From NCBI RefSeq assembly GCF_000344805.1, contig NC_020453.1:992001-1056000 (forward strand): a stretch of DNA of 64,000 nucleotides, given 5' to 3'. Shown here in pieces: positions 8,728 through 16,930 of the stretch. Within the stretch, counting starts at the first letter, position 1; each line of letters starts with the position of its first letter. The position numbers and the translations under genes are program-made. The stretch is from Bradyrhizobium oligotrophicum S58 (GTDB lineage Bacteria; Pseudomonadota; Alphaproteobacteria; Rhizobiales; Xanthobacteraceae). The notes beneath the pieces are model-generated. The model was not told the DNA's origin and did not search any database. It saw only the letters and a program-made list of their open reading frames with translations.

Positions 8728-9210
8728 TCAAACGAGCCATCCACTTTCCTGCGCAGCAAGGCTGACGAGCAGCCCAAAAGCTAGAAATGGTCCAAACGGG
8801 AGCGCGCTCCCCGTGTGACGGAGTAGCCAGCCGCATGTAGGGTGGCGACTACCGCAAGCCCCGATAGTGAGGCGGGCACAACTGGAGCGGGATTCCGTCC
8901 ATACCAATCCAAAAAGTCGACGCTGTCAGTAGCTTCACATCGCCTGGTCCCAGGCCCTGCTGCCTTCGGATGACGAAATAGAGCCCGCGTAGGAGCCAGA
9001 CGGCAGTAGCGACGATCACTGCCTGGAGAAGTGTTTCGACGACGGCAGGCAATCCGCCCAGGGCAGCTGCCCGTAGCGCCCCAATCAGGGCGATCATAGC
9101 AATCAGCGCGTTGAGTATTGTTCTGCGCCTGAAATCGATCCAAGCCAGCAAAAATCAAAAAGGCCTGGTGGCAAGAGCAGACAAGCCGTAGCTACCCCAA
9201 GTCTAGTCAT
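8728..9210 (-). pseudogene. gspO: Frameshifted prepilin peptidase (GspO type)
   Basis: Read across three frames the sequence gives a credible A24 prepilin peptidase C-terminal half. It begins MTRLGVATACLLLPPGLFD, then (shift) LLAWIDFRRRTILNALIAMI, ending in the family signature GLGPGDVKLLTAS. A second shift leads to PASLSGLAVVATLH and a third to LPFGPFLAFGLLVSLAAQ before a TGA at 8728. The GDVK motif carries one of the catalytic aspartates. At least three single-base shifts make it a pseudogene. The enzyme normally cleaves pseudopilins such as GspK, so this locus has lost its local peptidase. Confidence 0.75.
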
Positions 9211-9539
9211 CGCGTACTGATGAGCTGCGCGCGGGGATAGTGCTGGATGCGGTCGAATCCGAATCCCCACAGTGCACATTTGATTTCGAAAAGCGCCGTC
9301 TCGCCCCGCGCATGAGACAAGCGATTGATATTGCCAACAAAATCTCCGCGTTCGAGTGCTCTATAACCCTGAGTAAACACTCAAGCTATTACCTCATTTC
9401 AAGTGTCAATGCGGGAAGTCACGACTTCGCTTCTGGCCGATGTTTTGGTCGTGTTCTCCGCCAGAGTCGGGAGGCAGGCCAGCGGCTTGCCGAACATCGC
9501 CCCTACCTCGGCTCGCGTGATTCGCGGCGAGACCCCGCC
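9211..9539. other. Intergenic stretch between gspO remnant and manC
   Basis: About 330 bases between two minus-strand loci. No gene, tRNA or clear repeat was recognised. It is more AT-rich around 9330-9420 than its surroundings. Confidence 0.4.
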
Positions 9540-10952
9540 CTACTCGCGGCGGTAATCGTCTTCGATGCGGATGATGTCGTCCTCGCCGAGATAGGACCCG
9601 GTCTGGACCTCGATCAGTTCCAAGAGGATCTTGCCCGGGTTCTCCAGCCGGTGCACCGCACCCATCGGAATGTAGATCGATTCGTTCTCGTGCACGGTCT
9701 GGACCGTCTCGTTCACCGTGACGCGCGCCGCGCCGCGCACCACGATCCAGTGCTCGGAGCGGTGATAGTGCTTCTGCAGCGACAGCCGCTGGCCGGGCTT
9801 GACGATGATGCGCTTGACCTGGTGACGCTCGCCGTTGTCGACCGACTGATAGCTGCCCCAGGGCCGATGCACCTTGATGTGCGCCTCGGTCACTTCGGGC
9901 GCGACGATCTTGAGCTTGGCGACCAGCCGCTTCAAGCCGTTGGCATCGCGCTGACGCGAGACCAGCACGGCATCCTGCGCCGCCACCACGACGAGATCCT
10001 CGACGCCTTCGAGCGCGACCAGCGCCTTGTCGGTGACTACATTGCAGTTGCGGGAGTCCTCGAACACGGCGGTGCCGCGCGCGGCATTGCCCTGCCCGTC
10101 CTTGTCGGACAATTCCCAGACCGCATGCCAGGAGCCGACGTCGGACCAGCCGCACGACACTGGGGCCACGGCCGCCCGCTCGGTCTTCTCCATCACGGCA
10201 TAGTCGATCGAGATCGGCTTTGCCGCGGCGAAGGCATCGGAGTCCAGGATGATGAAGCCGAGGTCGCGGCCGGCCTTGGAGACAGCGTCGATCACCGTCT
10301 GTACGCTGCCCGCATCGAACTTGCGGTATTCATCGAGCAGGACCGACGCGCGGAACATGAAGTTGCCGCTGTTCCAGAGATAGCCGTCGCGAATGTAGCG
10401 CTCGGCGGTCGGCTGATCCGGCTTCTCGACGAATTTGGCGACGCCCCGGACCTCCCCGGAGACCTGCACGCCAGGGTTGATATAGCCGTACTCTGTCGCC
10501 GCACGCTCCGGATTGACGCCGAAGGTGACGATGCGGCCGGCCTCCGCGGCGGCGAGCCCGGCCCGGCACGCCGCGAGAAAGGCCGCGGTCTCACGCACGA
10601 CGTGGTCGGCCGCGAGCGCCAGCACGACGGCGTCGGTATCGCGCGACTGGGCGAAGGCGGCTCCGGCGGCGATGGCCGGGCCTGAATCACGCCGCATGGG
10701 CTCCAGCAGGACGTCAGCCTCGATGCCGATCTCGGCCAGTTGCTCCTGCACCATGAAGCGATAGGCCAGATTGGTGATGATGATCGGCCGCTCGAAGAGA
10801 TCGGCATCGGAGACGCGCAGCAGCGTGTCCTGGAACGTGGAACGGGCGCCGAACAGCGGCAGGAACTGCTTCGGCCTGACCTCGCGCGAGGCTGGCCAGA
10901 GCCGAGTCCCGGTGCCGCCGCACATGATGAGGGGAATGATGCGTCCGGTCAT
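9540..10952 (-). CDS. manC: Mannose-1-phosphate guanylyltransferase / mannose-6-phosphate isomerase
   Basis: 470 aa, full length for the bifunctional type II family. The N-terminal nucleotidyltransferase domain starts with the GTP-binding signature LIMCGGTGTRLWPASR and has the FVEKPD motif. The C-terminal cupin isomerase domain has RPWGSYQSVD, QKHYHRSEHWIVV, IPMGAVHRLENPG and a terminal RIEDDYRRE. It makes GDP-mannose, the precursor for GDP-fucose and surface polysaccharides. It is the only intact gene in a stretch of polysaccharide-gene debris, which may mean it is retained for another pathway. Confidence 0.95.
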   Translation of the reverse strand: MTGRIIPLIMCGGTGTRLWPASREVRPKQFLPLFGARSTFQDTLLRVSDADLFERPIIITNLAYRFMVQEQLAEIGIEADVLLEPMRRDSGPAIAAGAAFAQSRDTDAVVLALAADHVVRETAAFLAACRAGLAAAEAGRIVTFGVNPERAATEYGYINPGVQVSGEVRGVAKFVEKPDQPTAERYIRDGYLWNSGNFMFRASVLLDEYRKFDAGSVQTVIDAVSKAGRDLGFIILDSDAFAAAKPISIDYAVMEKTERAAVAPVSCGWSDVGSWHAVWELSDKDGQGNAARGTAVFEDSRNCNVVTDKALVALEGVEDLVVVAAQDAVLVSRQRDANGLKRLVAKLKIVAPEVTEAHIKVHRPWGSYQSVDNGERHQVKRIIVKPGQRLSLQKHYHRSEHWIVVRGAARVTVNETVQTVHENESIYIPMGAVHRLENPGKILLELIEVQTGSYLGEDDIIRIEDDYRRE

Positions 10953-10964
10953 GAAATCAACCCG

Positions 10965-11165
10965 TCAAATCCGATGGTAGTCGCGGTACCATTTTGCAAA
11001 ATGTCCTTTGTCGTCGGCGATCGAGGTCGCCGGCCGGAAGCCGATGTCGCGCTCGAGATCGCTGACATCAGCATAGTTCGTCTCGTCTCCGGCTGCATCG
11101 GCAACATCTTCATGATGGGCGGACGGCCGAACTCCTTCTCAAGCACCTTCCCGAGGGTACGCGTG
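10965..11165 (-). pseudogene. C-terminal fragment of a nucleotide-sugar epimerase
   Basis: In one frame it reads KVLEKEFGRPPIMKMLPMQP, then shifts to DLERDIGFRPATSIADD and HFAKWYRDYHRI before a TGA at 10965. This is the C-terminus of UDP-glucuronate 4-epimerase-like (CapI-type) enzymes, which end in 'GDVxxTYADxxxLxxxxGFxPxTxIxxGxxxFxxWYxxY'. At least one frameshift is present and the N-terminal Rossmann domain is missing. The 5' side is joined directly to a dehydrogenase fragment. Confidence 0.65.
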
Positions 11166-11451
11166 GCCGGGAGCATCGAGCCCAGATCGGCTTGGTGGGC
11201 ACTGTCGATCGGAACGGTGACGAAGACGCCGCGGCCGTCTCGCTCGGATCGCTGGTGAAGTGCAAGTCCGGCCGATTCAGAGTGGCCGACGGGAACTCAT
11301 AGCTGCTGTCCCTGCCGTCTTCTAGCTTTGCCATTTGGACGACCTCGATGTCAAATCCGATCGCCGGATGGCCGGCTTGCACGAACGCTGCCGCGACCGG
11401 CAAGCCGGCATAAGCACCGTCCATCGCTGCGATCATCAGTCCATGGGACAT
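11150..11451 (-). pseudogene. N-terminal fragment of a UDP-sugar dehydrogenase
   Basis: Reads GAYAGLPVAAAFVQAGHPAI, then GFDIEVVQMAKLEDGRD and DLHFTSDPSE. In a shifted frame it continues with a TVPIDSAHQADLG-like block and LGSMLPATRTLGK. This is the NAD-binding domain of UDP-glucose/UDP-GlcNAc dehydrogenases; the usual start 'VIGLGYVGLPVA' is degraded to MDGAYAGLPVA. The catalytic Cys and UDP-binding domains are gone. The fragment runs into the epimerase tail, so a deletion probably joined two neighbouring polysaccharide genes. Confidence 0.6.
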
Positions 11452-11914
11452 AAACTGGTGTTCCGGTTGTTTGCGAGGCCATTGACGCCCACCCCGCGGC
11501 TGTTTAGCCACTGGGGTGTCAGTACCGCAAGGGGGCGGTCTCCGCCTCGGCATCGCCTAAAGTCCGGCCCGCTAGGAGGGGAGTTGCGCGTCGCGCACTC
11601 GACTTCGGAACCTTAAGAGCCAAAGTCGCCCTCGTATAAGTGCATTTTGACTCCCCTCTTTGGGTCGTGGCTCGCTCGCGTCCTTTTGGGCCAATGAGCT
11701 CGAATTCGCAGGACGCATCATGACCAGCGCCGAGAACATTCTCTCGGCGCGCACTGGCAGGCGCCTTCATCGATCAGCCAGCGGAGATTTTCCATGTAGC
11801 TCAGGCCAGAGCGGGGGGGGGGAAACTGCGGCGGAGGAGAGATGATCGTCGGGTACACTGGCAGGTACATGATGCCCGCAGCATCAACCGCGCACGAAGA
11901 TACGTGACTCAGCC
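11452..11914. other. Non-coding stretch left of the integrase remnant
   Basis: About 460 bases with no gene or tRNA recognised. It contains an eight-G run near 11812. Because it flanks the recombinase remnant, the left ICE boundary (attL) could lie here, but no flanking direct repeat could be identified by eye. Confidence 0.35.
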
Positions 11915-12508
11915 CTAAGTCCCGCGCTTGATCGGCATCACCTTCTTGGGATCGAGCCAGTGGTCGATACGATCAGCCCAATGCTGCATCAGCTTCGCGC
12001 GCGAGCCGATCAGCGCGAGCGGTCCGTGCTTTTTGTAGAGCCCTTCCACGGTCGAACTATCGAGATGCGCGAGCTGCAGCTCGACGACATCGCCATCCCA
12101 CGCCTTGGCCTCCTTGATCTCTTCGTGGTGAGACAGGGTCGAGAAGGTGGTCCGGAATCCGTGGGCGCAATGATCAGTCTTGGTGTCAATGCCAAGCAGC
12201 CGCAAGCGCTTGTTGAGCGTGTTGTGGTGCTGGCGCCATTCGTCGAAATCTTGCTGTGACCGATTCGATAGGAAGACGTTCCATGCTGTCTGGAACGCGT
12301 CGCGCGCCTGCTCATAGGTGTTGGCGCGGCCGAGCTGTTGCTCGCCCGGATGACTGCCTGGATAGAAGCCGCAGAACCACTGCCAGACGGGCGAACCGGA
12401 GGGGCCTTCGGGGCGCTCTGCAATCGTTCCTGCCTCGACGTCTCCGAAGTAAATGCGCCAGGTCTCGTTTGGCGAGTGCGGATCGCGGCGACGGGTGAGT
12501 GTAGGCAT
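11915..12508 (-). pseudogene. Tyrosine recombinase C-terminus fused to an unrelated N-terminal segment
   Basis: The C-terminal half carries the catalytic end of a P4-type integrase: AHGFRTTFSTLSHHEE (box with Arg), LQLAHLDSS (His) and EGLYKKHG (nucleophilic Tyr). A typical tail follows (RAKLMQHWADRIDHWL). The N-terminal ~95 residues (LTRRRDPHSPNETWRIYFGD, then GSPVWQWFCGFYPGSHPGEQ) look like a separate small hypothetical family and lack the arm-binding and core-binding domains. The first Arg box of the recombinase is therefore absent. The product cannot be an active integrase, which marks the left end of a disabled mobile element. The chimera is open and could still be translated. Confidence 0.65.
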
Positions 12509-13126
12509 GCCGCATTGATTCCAGTCCCGCGGCTGAAAGTGAAGCCGCTACGCCTTGGGTGCAACTACATCGCCGTCCTCAATCTCTGGGCCGGGCGGGT
12601 TCGGGAACCTGAACGGGAGCGCTTGGTCTTGAGCTCGATTGAGAGCTGGATTGCACAGCGCTGTGCGCTCCTGTTTAGCGGCGAGAGGTCGGGGCCACTC
12701 TGCCGCTCCCGGAACTCCATTTGGATGGACGGTTCTCAGATACCGATCGCTAGCCCTTCCCCCCGCGCGGGAATTCCGAGCGGTCGCCCGCGCTTTGGCA
12801 ACATCGGCCGTGAGTATTATTCTCAAGATGAAATGTGGACGTGCGTCGGCTACACGAACGCAGGCTACGAGCCAAGCGTGAGCGAGCGCTTGCAGCAAAA
12901 CGCCTTGGATTAGACGCAAGCGCTTCATGGTGGCGGCAAAGACGCGTCGAATTGTCTTCTCAAAACAGCTCCGGCTTTGCTGGCATTTCAACACGGACAT
13001 CTTTCTCACACGCGGGAGCGACAGCTGAAGACGTTTGGAAGGCGGTCTCGTGCCCTGGAGCTCGACGGGGTCCGTGCTGCTTTTTCAGATCGACAGGTTG
13101 TGTTCGCTCCGAACAGGTTCTGACCA
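12509..13126. other. Stretch without a supported gene between integrase remnant and DUF2285 gene
   Basis: About 620 bases. Open frames exist on both strands but none shows a recognisable domain or good codon bias. In ICEMlSymR7A a small regulator (qseC) lies divergent to qseM. No HTH gene could be identified in this position. Confidence 0.35.
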
Positions 13127-13405
13127 ATGCCCATTCCGCCGCTCGATCCCGCTGTCGCCGACCTCGCGCCGACTGATTCCGTTCTGACAGCCTATGATGA
13201 AGAACATGCTGTGACCTATCTCCGCCTTCTGGATGCAGCATCCGAGGGCGCGGATTGGGAGGAGGTTGCCCGGCTCGTCTTGCACATCGATCCGATCAAC
13301 GAACCCCAGCGTGCCCGCCGCGCCTTCGATAGCCATCTGGCGCGGGCGAGGTGGATGTCTGAGAAGGGTTATCATCAGTTGCTACGCGGATCGGATCAGA
13401 CGTAG
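13127..13405 (+). CDS. Short DUF2285 protein, QseM-like anti-activator candidate
   Basis: 92 aa consisting almost entirely of a DUF2285 domain: TAYDEEHAVTYLRLLDAASE, GADWEEVARLVLHIDP, then RARRAFDSHLARARWMSEKG and YHQLLRG. In ICEMlSymR7A the short DUF2285 protein QseM binds both the LuxR-type activator TraR and the excision activator FseA and blocks transfer (established). Here the same element carries a luxR gene and an FseA-like pair, so an equivalent role is a sound inference. The ATG at 13127 has only a weak ribosome site. Size, single-domain make-up and ICE location fit; orthology needs a tree. Confidence 0.7.
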   Translation: MPIPPLDPAVADLAPTDSVLTAYDEEHAVTYLRLLDAASEGADWEEVARLVLHIDPINEPQRARRAFDSHLARARWMSEKGYHQLLRGSDQT

Positions 13406-14070
13406 CTCTGAGCTCCTGAGGCTGCGGCAGGCCCGCTTGGATTGGAAAACAAGCCGCGGTCCGTCGCGAGCATGGATTGAACGGGCTCGCGAGATCATAC
13501 GCAGGCAACCGAACTCAAGTTGCGGTAGAAGCGATCGAACGCATGCGGCGCAGCTTCAGCCAGCTTCGAAGCCGCCTTGCGGCATGAGCCGCGATCCACG
13601 GTCTTGGCCGGCACTCAGATCCTTCTCCAGGCGACTGAGGGCGTGGACAAGAAATCAGGGCGGAAGCCGCACGCGGAGCGTCCCTGGGTCGCGCCTGAGG
13701 CATCATCTGGCTGCCGCTCGCGCTTGATCCTGCCGGTGGGTCTGCGAACTCACCCAATGACAGCGGGCGGGCGATCGCTATCCGAGGATTTTCGGAACTG
13801 CCCTTGAGCGCGGCATTCAGCATGCCACTGATCGGCCTCCTATGCTCAGCCGCACCGGTCACTGGTGAAAAGACGGCTCGTGGCCGATAGGGGCTGTCAC
13901 CAAGGCTGTGCCCGCCGCGGCAAAGACGAGTCGCTTCCTTGAGGCGAGGGGGGTGCCGAAACCGCGCCCCTCGATCTCCGGCATCCCCCCTCGCTGCCCT
14001 GCGCGTCGATCATGTCCGTCGACGCGCCGGACGACCCGTGAGGGCGCGAACCTGTCCCGGAGGATGCTCG
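13406..14070. other. Stretch without a supported gene between DUF2285 and HTH genes
   Basis: About 665 bases. Several frames are open but none has a recognisable domain. It may hold control sequences for the HTH-repA-traF operon, whose first gene has a good ribosome site at 14058-14063. Confidence 0.35.
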
Positions 14071-14373
14071 ATGCCCGATCAGATAGCCGGTCCCCCGCCG
14101 CGCTTTCTTCGTACACCCGAAGCTGCGCGCTATCTTGGTCTGTCCGGCCGCACCCTGGAAAAGCACCGCACCTACGGCACCGGCCCCTTATATCGCAAGA
14201 TCGGCGGCCGCGTCGTGTATGCGCTCGACGATCTGAAAGCCTGGGCCGATCGCGGCACCAAGACGTCGACGGCTGATCCCGGCCAGGGCACCGTTCTGCC
14301 GGCGAAGCGACATCCAGGTCTCATTCCCTATGCAGGGCAGGAGCGTCGTGCGTCGCGGGCTGGGCGGGCTTGA
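14071..14373 (+). CDS. Helix-turn-helix protein, RdfS-like excision factor candidate
   Basis: 100 aa with an N-terminal MerR/AlpA-type winged HTH: RFLRTPEAARYLGLSGRTLE, then HRTYGTGPLYRKIGGRVVYA and LDDLKAWAD. Proteins of this kind act as excisionases or recombination directionality factors. In ICEMlSymR7A the RDF RdfS heads an operon with traF and the relaxase gene. Here the HTH gene heads repA-DUF2840-traF with the relaxase beyond, which supports the parallel. The ATG at 14071 follows a strong ribosome site (CGGAGGATG). The stop overlaps the repA start. It could also regulate repA. Confidence 0.65.
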   Translation: MPDQIAGPPPRFLRTPEAARYLGLSGRTLEKHRTYGTGPLYRKIGGRVVYALDDLKAWADRGTKTSTADPGQGTVLPAKRHPGLIPYAGQERRASRAGRA

Positions 14374-15257
14374 ACGTGCGAGGTTTGCGCAAATCCGAGC
14401 GCGATCAGCTCGATCTGTTTCACGCGCTGCCTGGCGATCTCGCGCCGCGCGATGCGCAGGATCTGATGGCCTATCCGTTCTTCTCGCTGGCCAAGAGCAA
14501 GCGCGTCGTGCCGATCGACTTCCGCGCGGGGCCTGTCGCCATTCGGGTCGAGGCCGTCCCCGAACATGGCATGGCGACGATCTGGGATGCGGATGTTCTG
14601 ATCTGGGCGGCGTCACAGATCGTCGAGGCTCGCGACGCCGGACTGAAGACGTCGCGCCTGATGGCCGCCACGCCGTATGAGATCCTGACGTTTGTCGGCC
14701 GCGGCACCGGCGTGCGTGACTACGACCGTCTGAAGGCAGGACTTGACCGGCTGCAGTCGACGACCGTGCTCACCTCGATTCGTCAGCCGGCCGAGCGGCG
14801 GCGGCACCGGTTCTCCTGGATCAACGAGTGGAAGGAGACGGCGGATGCTAATGGCAGGCCGTCCGGATTGCAGCTGATCCTGCCGGACTGGTTCTATTCG
14901 GGCGTCATCGATGACGCGCTCGTGCTGACCATTGATCGGGCCTATTTCGCGCTGACGGGCGGGCTGGAGCGCTGGCTTTATCGTCTCGTGCGCAAGCATG
15001 GCGGCCGTCAGGATGGCGGCTGGAGCTTCGATCTCGGCTATCTGCATGCCAAGTCCGGCAGCCTCTCGCCGCTGAAGCATTTCGCCTACGATCTTCGCGA
15101 GATCGTCCGCCGTCAGCGCCTGCCGGGCTACCAGCTCGTCCTGACCCGCGATCCAAACGGCACCGAACGGCTGAACTTCGCCGCTGCGGTCACGGACCCG
15201 GTCGCACGGCGTTTCGCCAGGCATCGTTCCTCGGGCGCGGCGGGGGACAAGCTGTGA
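14370..15257 (+). CDS. repA: Replication initiator protein RepA
   Basis: 295 aa of the RepA family found in plasmids and trb-type ICEs of Alphaproteobacteria. Conserved blocks include RDAQDLMAYPFFSLAKSKR, TIWDADVLIWAASQI, MAATPYEILTFVGRGTG, DRLKAGLDRLQSTTV and GGLERWLYRLVRKHGG. It probably binds the iteron-like repeats just downstream to allow replication of the excised circle. The TTG at 14370 overlaps the upstream stop (TTGA); a GTG at 14376 is an alternative. The usual neighbour parA is not present after it. Confidence 0.85.
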   Translation: MNVRGLRKSERDQLDLFHALPGDLAPRDAQDLMAYPFFSLAKSKRVVPIDFRAGPVAIRVEAVPEHGMATIWDADVLIWAASQIVEARDAGLKTSRLMAATPYEILTFVGRGTGVRDYDRLKAGLDRLQSTTVLTSIRQPAERRRHRFSWINEWKETADANGRPSGLQLILPDWFYSGVIDDALVLTIDRAYFALTGGLERWLYRLVRKHGGRQDGGWSFDLGYLHAKSGSLSPLKHFAYDLREIVRRQRLPGYQLVLTRDPNGTERLNFAAAVTDPVARRFARHRSSGAAGDKL

Positions 15258-15263
15258 ATCGTC

Positions 15264-15329
15264 TCGTGCTATCGGGGACCGGAGGACTCGTGCCATCGAG
15301 GACCGGATCATCGTGCCATCGGGGACCAA
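15264..15329 (+). repeat. Three iteron-like direct repeats after repA
   Basis: Copies at 15264-15282, 15288-15306 and 15311-15329 share the 19-base core TCGTGCCATCGGGGACCGG, with one to two changes per copy. Start-to-start spacing is 24 and 23 bases, about two helix turns. They begin only 7 bases after the repA stop. Tandem repeats at this phase next to an initiator gene are the hallmark of a vegetative origin or of initiator autoregulation. Confidence 0.65.
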
Positions 15330-15387
15330 AATCGGGCTTAAGCCTTTGGTCCGGCGCGTGCTTCCCGCCGTCTAACTTACCTAACCG

Positions 15388-15406
15388 CAAAATCCTTCGG
15401 ATTTTG
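15388..15406 (+). terminator. AT-rich hairpin downstream of the iterons
   Basis: Perfect eight-base arms CAAAATCC and GGATTTTG around a three-base loop. The hairpin is bracketed by TCTAAC at 15371 and 15407, with CCTAAC at 15381. It may terminate the repA transcript or be an origin element (AT-rich unwinding region). Confidence 0.45.
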
Positions 15407-15546
15407 TCTAACGGGCCCGCGCTTTCGGGCGCCGATGCACGCTGGTGTCTTCTGTTGCCAAGGGCGGAGGCCGCTCGAGAAGCCAGGGCCGTTCTCATTG
15501 CCGGCCCGCAGCGCCGTCCAGATGTCATCAACCTCAGAGTTTGCGA

Positions 15547-16011
15547 ATGAGCGAGCTGACGCACGTCCAATTGCTATGGCTGCAGGGAAAGATCGAAAAC
15601 CGCATACGTTTCGGTCGAACCGTGCAGGAGCTCCGTCTCGACCACTATCGCCGCGAGGTTGCGTTCGCGCCGGGCAGCGTCTTCGCATTCGTGCGCTGGT
15701 CGTCGAACGATTACGGCACGGTGCTGTCCCGGATCAGCGTTCTGCAAGCCGTTGGCCCCGGCGAGGCCTGTGCGACCGTGCCCTTCGTCGCTCCAGGCGC
15801 AGCGATCCTGCTGCAGGTGGTTGGTTGGCCGAAGGTCGAGCGGGTGCTGCAGCAGATCGACGCGATCGAGGCGCTCGGCATCGATCCGGCGGATGTCGCA
15901 CCGGATCATTGGTGGCACGTTCAGAACCGCATGGCCGCTGGCCAACGGCCGCGCCCCTACACGATTCTTCGGCATCGGGCCTGGCTGCATCGCCGGAGTG
16001 TCATGCCATGA
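15547..16011 (+). CDS. DUF2840 domain protein
   Basis: 154 aa with a family of unknown function that accompanies traF and repA in trb-type ICEs. Typical blocks: HVQLLWLQGKIENRIRFGR, RREVAFAPGSVFAFVRW, NDYGTVLSRISVLQAV and the C-terminal DHWWHVQNRMAAGQRPRPYT. No signal peptide or membrane segment. The ATG at 15547 fits the domain start; its stop overlaps the traF start (ATGA). The role is unknown, but the conserved coupling suggests participation in transfer or maintenance. Confidence 0.75.
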   Translation: MSELTHVQLLWLQGKIENRIRFGRTVQELRLDHYRREVAFAPGSVFAFVRWSSNDYGTVLSRISVLQAVGPGEACATVPFVAPGAAILLQVVGWPKVERVLQQIDAIEALGIDPADVAPDHWWHVQNRMAAGQRPRPYTILRHRAWLHRRSVMP

Positions 16012-16523
16012 GGAGGGGCCCGTGCATTGTCGTCGCGATGCTCGCCGTCGCGTCGCTGTTGATGGAGGCTGGACTACCGGCGCGACACCCGGTGCTGATC
16101 TGGAATGCCTCCGACAGCGTTCCAATCGGCTTGTATCTGGTTCAGCCGGTCCAGCGATGGGTGACCAGCGAGATCGTCGTTGTCCTTCCCCAAGGCGTGC
16201 TGGCTGGATGGCTCGCGGACGCCGGCTACCTGCCCAACGGCGTGCCGATGCTGAAGCGCATTCTTGCTCTTCCCGGCCAATCCGTTTGTCGTCGCGAGCA
16301 CGTCATCCTGATCGATGGGGTCGAAGCCGGCGTCGCGCAAGAGAGCGACAGACACGGCCGTCCGCTCCCGGATTGGCAGGGCTGTCGCACCATCGGCGAT
16401 GACGAGCTCTTTCTGATGAACCGGCAGTCGGACAGCTCGCTGGATGGAAGATATTTCGGTCTGACCGCGACATCGGAGGTCATCGGGCGTGCCATTCCCG
16501 TGTGGACGAGGGATCCGTCATGA
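16008..16523 (+). CDS. traF: Conjugal transfer signal peptidase TraF (S26)
   Basis: 171 aa. An N-terminal membrane anchor (IVVAMLAVASLLMEAGLP) is followed by the S26 signature with the catalytic Ser in NASDSVPIGLYLV and the catalytic Lys in NGVPMLKRILALPGQ. Domain E is degenerate (NRQSDSSLDGRYFG). TraF peptidases process and cyclise the TrbC pilin, which is also encoded here. It is the last intact gene of the HTH-repA-DUF2840-traF operon before the IS66 insertion that separates it from the relaxase. Confidence 0.85.
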   Translation: MRRGPCIVVAMLAVASLLMEAGLPARHPVLIWNASDSVPIGLYLVQPVQRWVTSEIVVVLPQGVLAGWLADAGYLPNGVPMLKRILALPGQSVCRREHVILIDGVEAGVAQESDRHGRPLPDWQGCRTIGDDELFLMNRQSDSSLDGRYFGLTATSEVIGRAIPVWTRDPS

Positions 16524-16813
16524 TGCCTGCGATCCGCGCTCGGGCTGCGAATGTCCTGCCCTCCTCGATGCACAAAGGCCGTGGCCGGAGACGATCGCCA
16601 TCAAAGCTGGGACGAGAGGCTTTGACCTGCGGATGCTTCAGCAGCGGAATGCCTCTTATCGGTTCGGCACGGTGTGGTGCTTCAACTTCGATGTTACCTG
16701 TCCGTCGACCGCGTCACGGCCGGCGAAGCTTCGCGGTGGTGTCCGACGGGCCGGCGCGGGCCATCAGCCTGAGAGCTGGGGCAGGGGGCGACATCCAATC
16801 AAAATTTGCCGAC
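16524..16813. other. Remnant between traF and the IS66 element
   Basis: One frame (RPWPETIAIKAGTRGFDLRM, then LQQRNASYRFGTVWCFNFDV) has coding-like composition but no start of its own and no family was recognised. It is probably the remains of a gene cut by the insertion or by an earlier deletion. Confidence 0.4.
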
Positions 16814-16840
16814 GTAGGCATCCGGCCGCTGCACATGGCC

Positions 16841-16918
16841 TCAGGTCTTGACATGATCAGCCAGCTTCCAGGTCCACGGCAGCAACTCGTCGGGGCGGTT
16901 GACGGGATCGGGCTGCAT
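16841..16918 (-). pseudogene. tnpC: Last codons of IS66 transposase TnpC
   Basis: A 25-codon tail reading PDPVNRPDELLPWTWKLADH, the typical IS66 TnpC ending in which 'VNxxxELLPWxW' precedes the stop. The entire DDE catalytic region is deleted. Confidence 0.6.
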
Positions 16919-16930
16919 GTCGGGTGGTGG

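Noticed and set aside
9250..9275. GTCGAATCCGAATCCCC resembling a tRNA T-arm
   Set aside because: No acceptor stem, D-arm or anticodon arm can be drawn around it.
9240..10685. 481-codon plus-strand frame
   Set aside because: Complementary to manC over most of its length; no motif and skewed composition.
12338..12913. 191-codon plus-strand frame overlapping the integrase remnant
   Set aside because: No recognisable domain; first half is antisense to the recombinase chimera.
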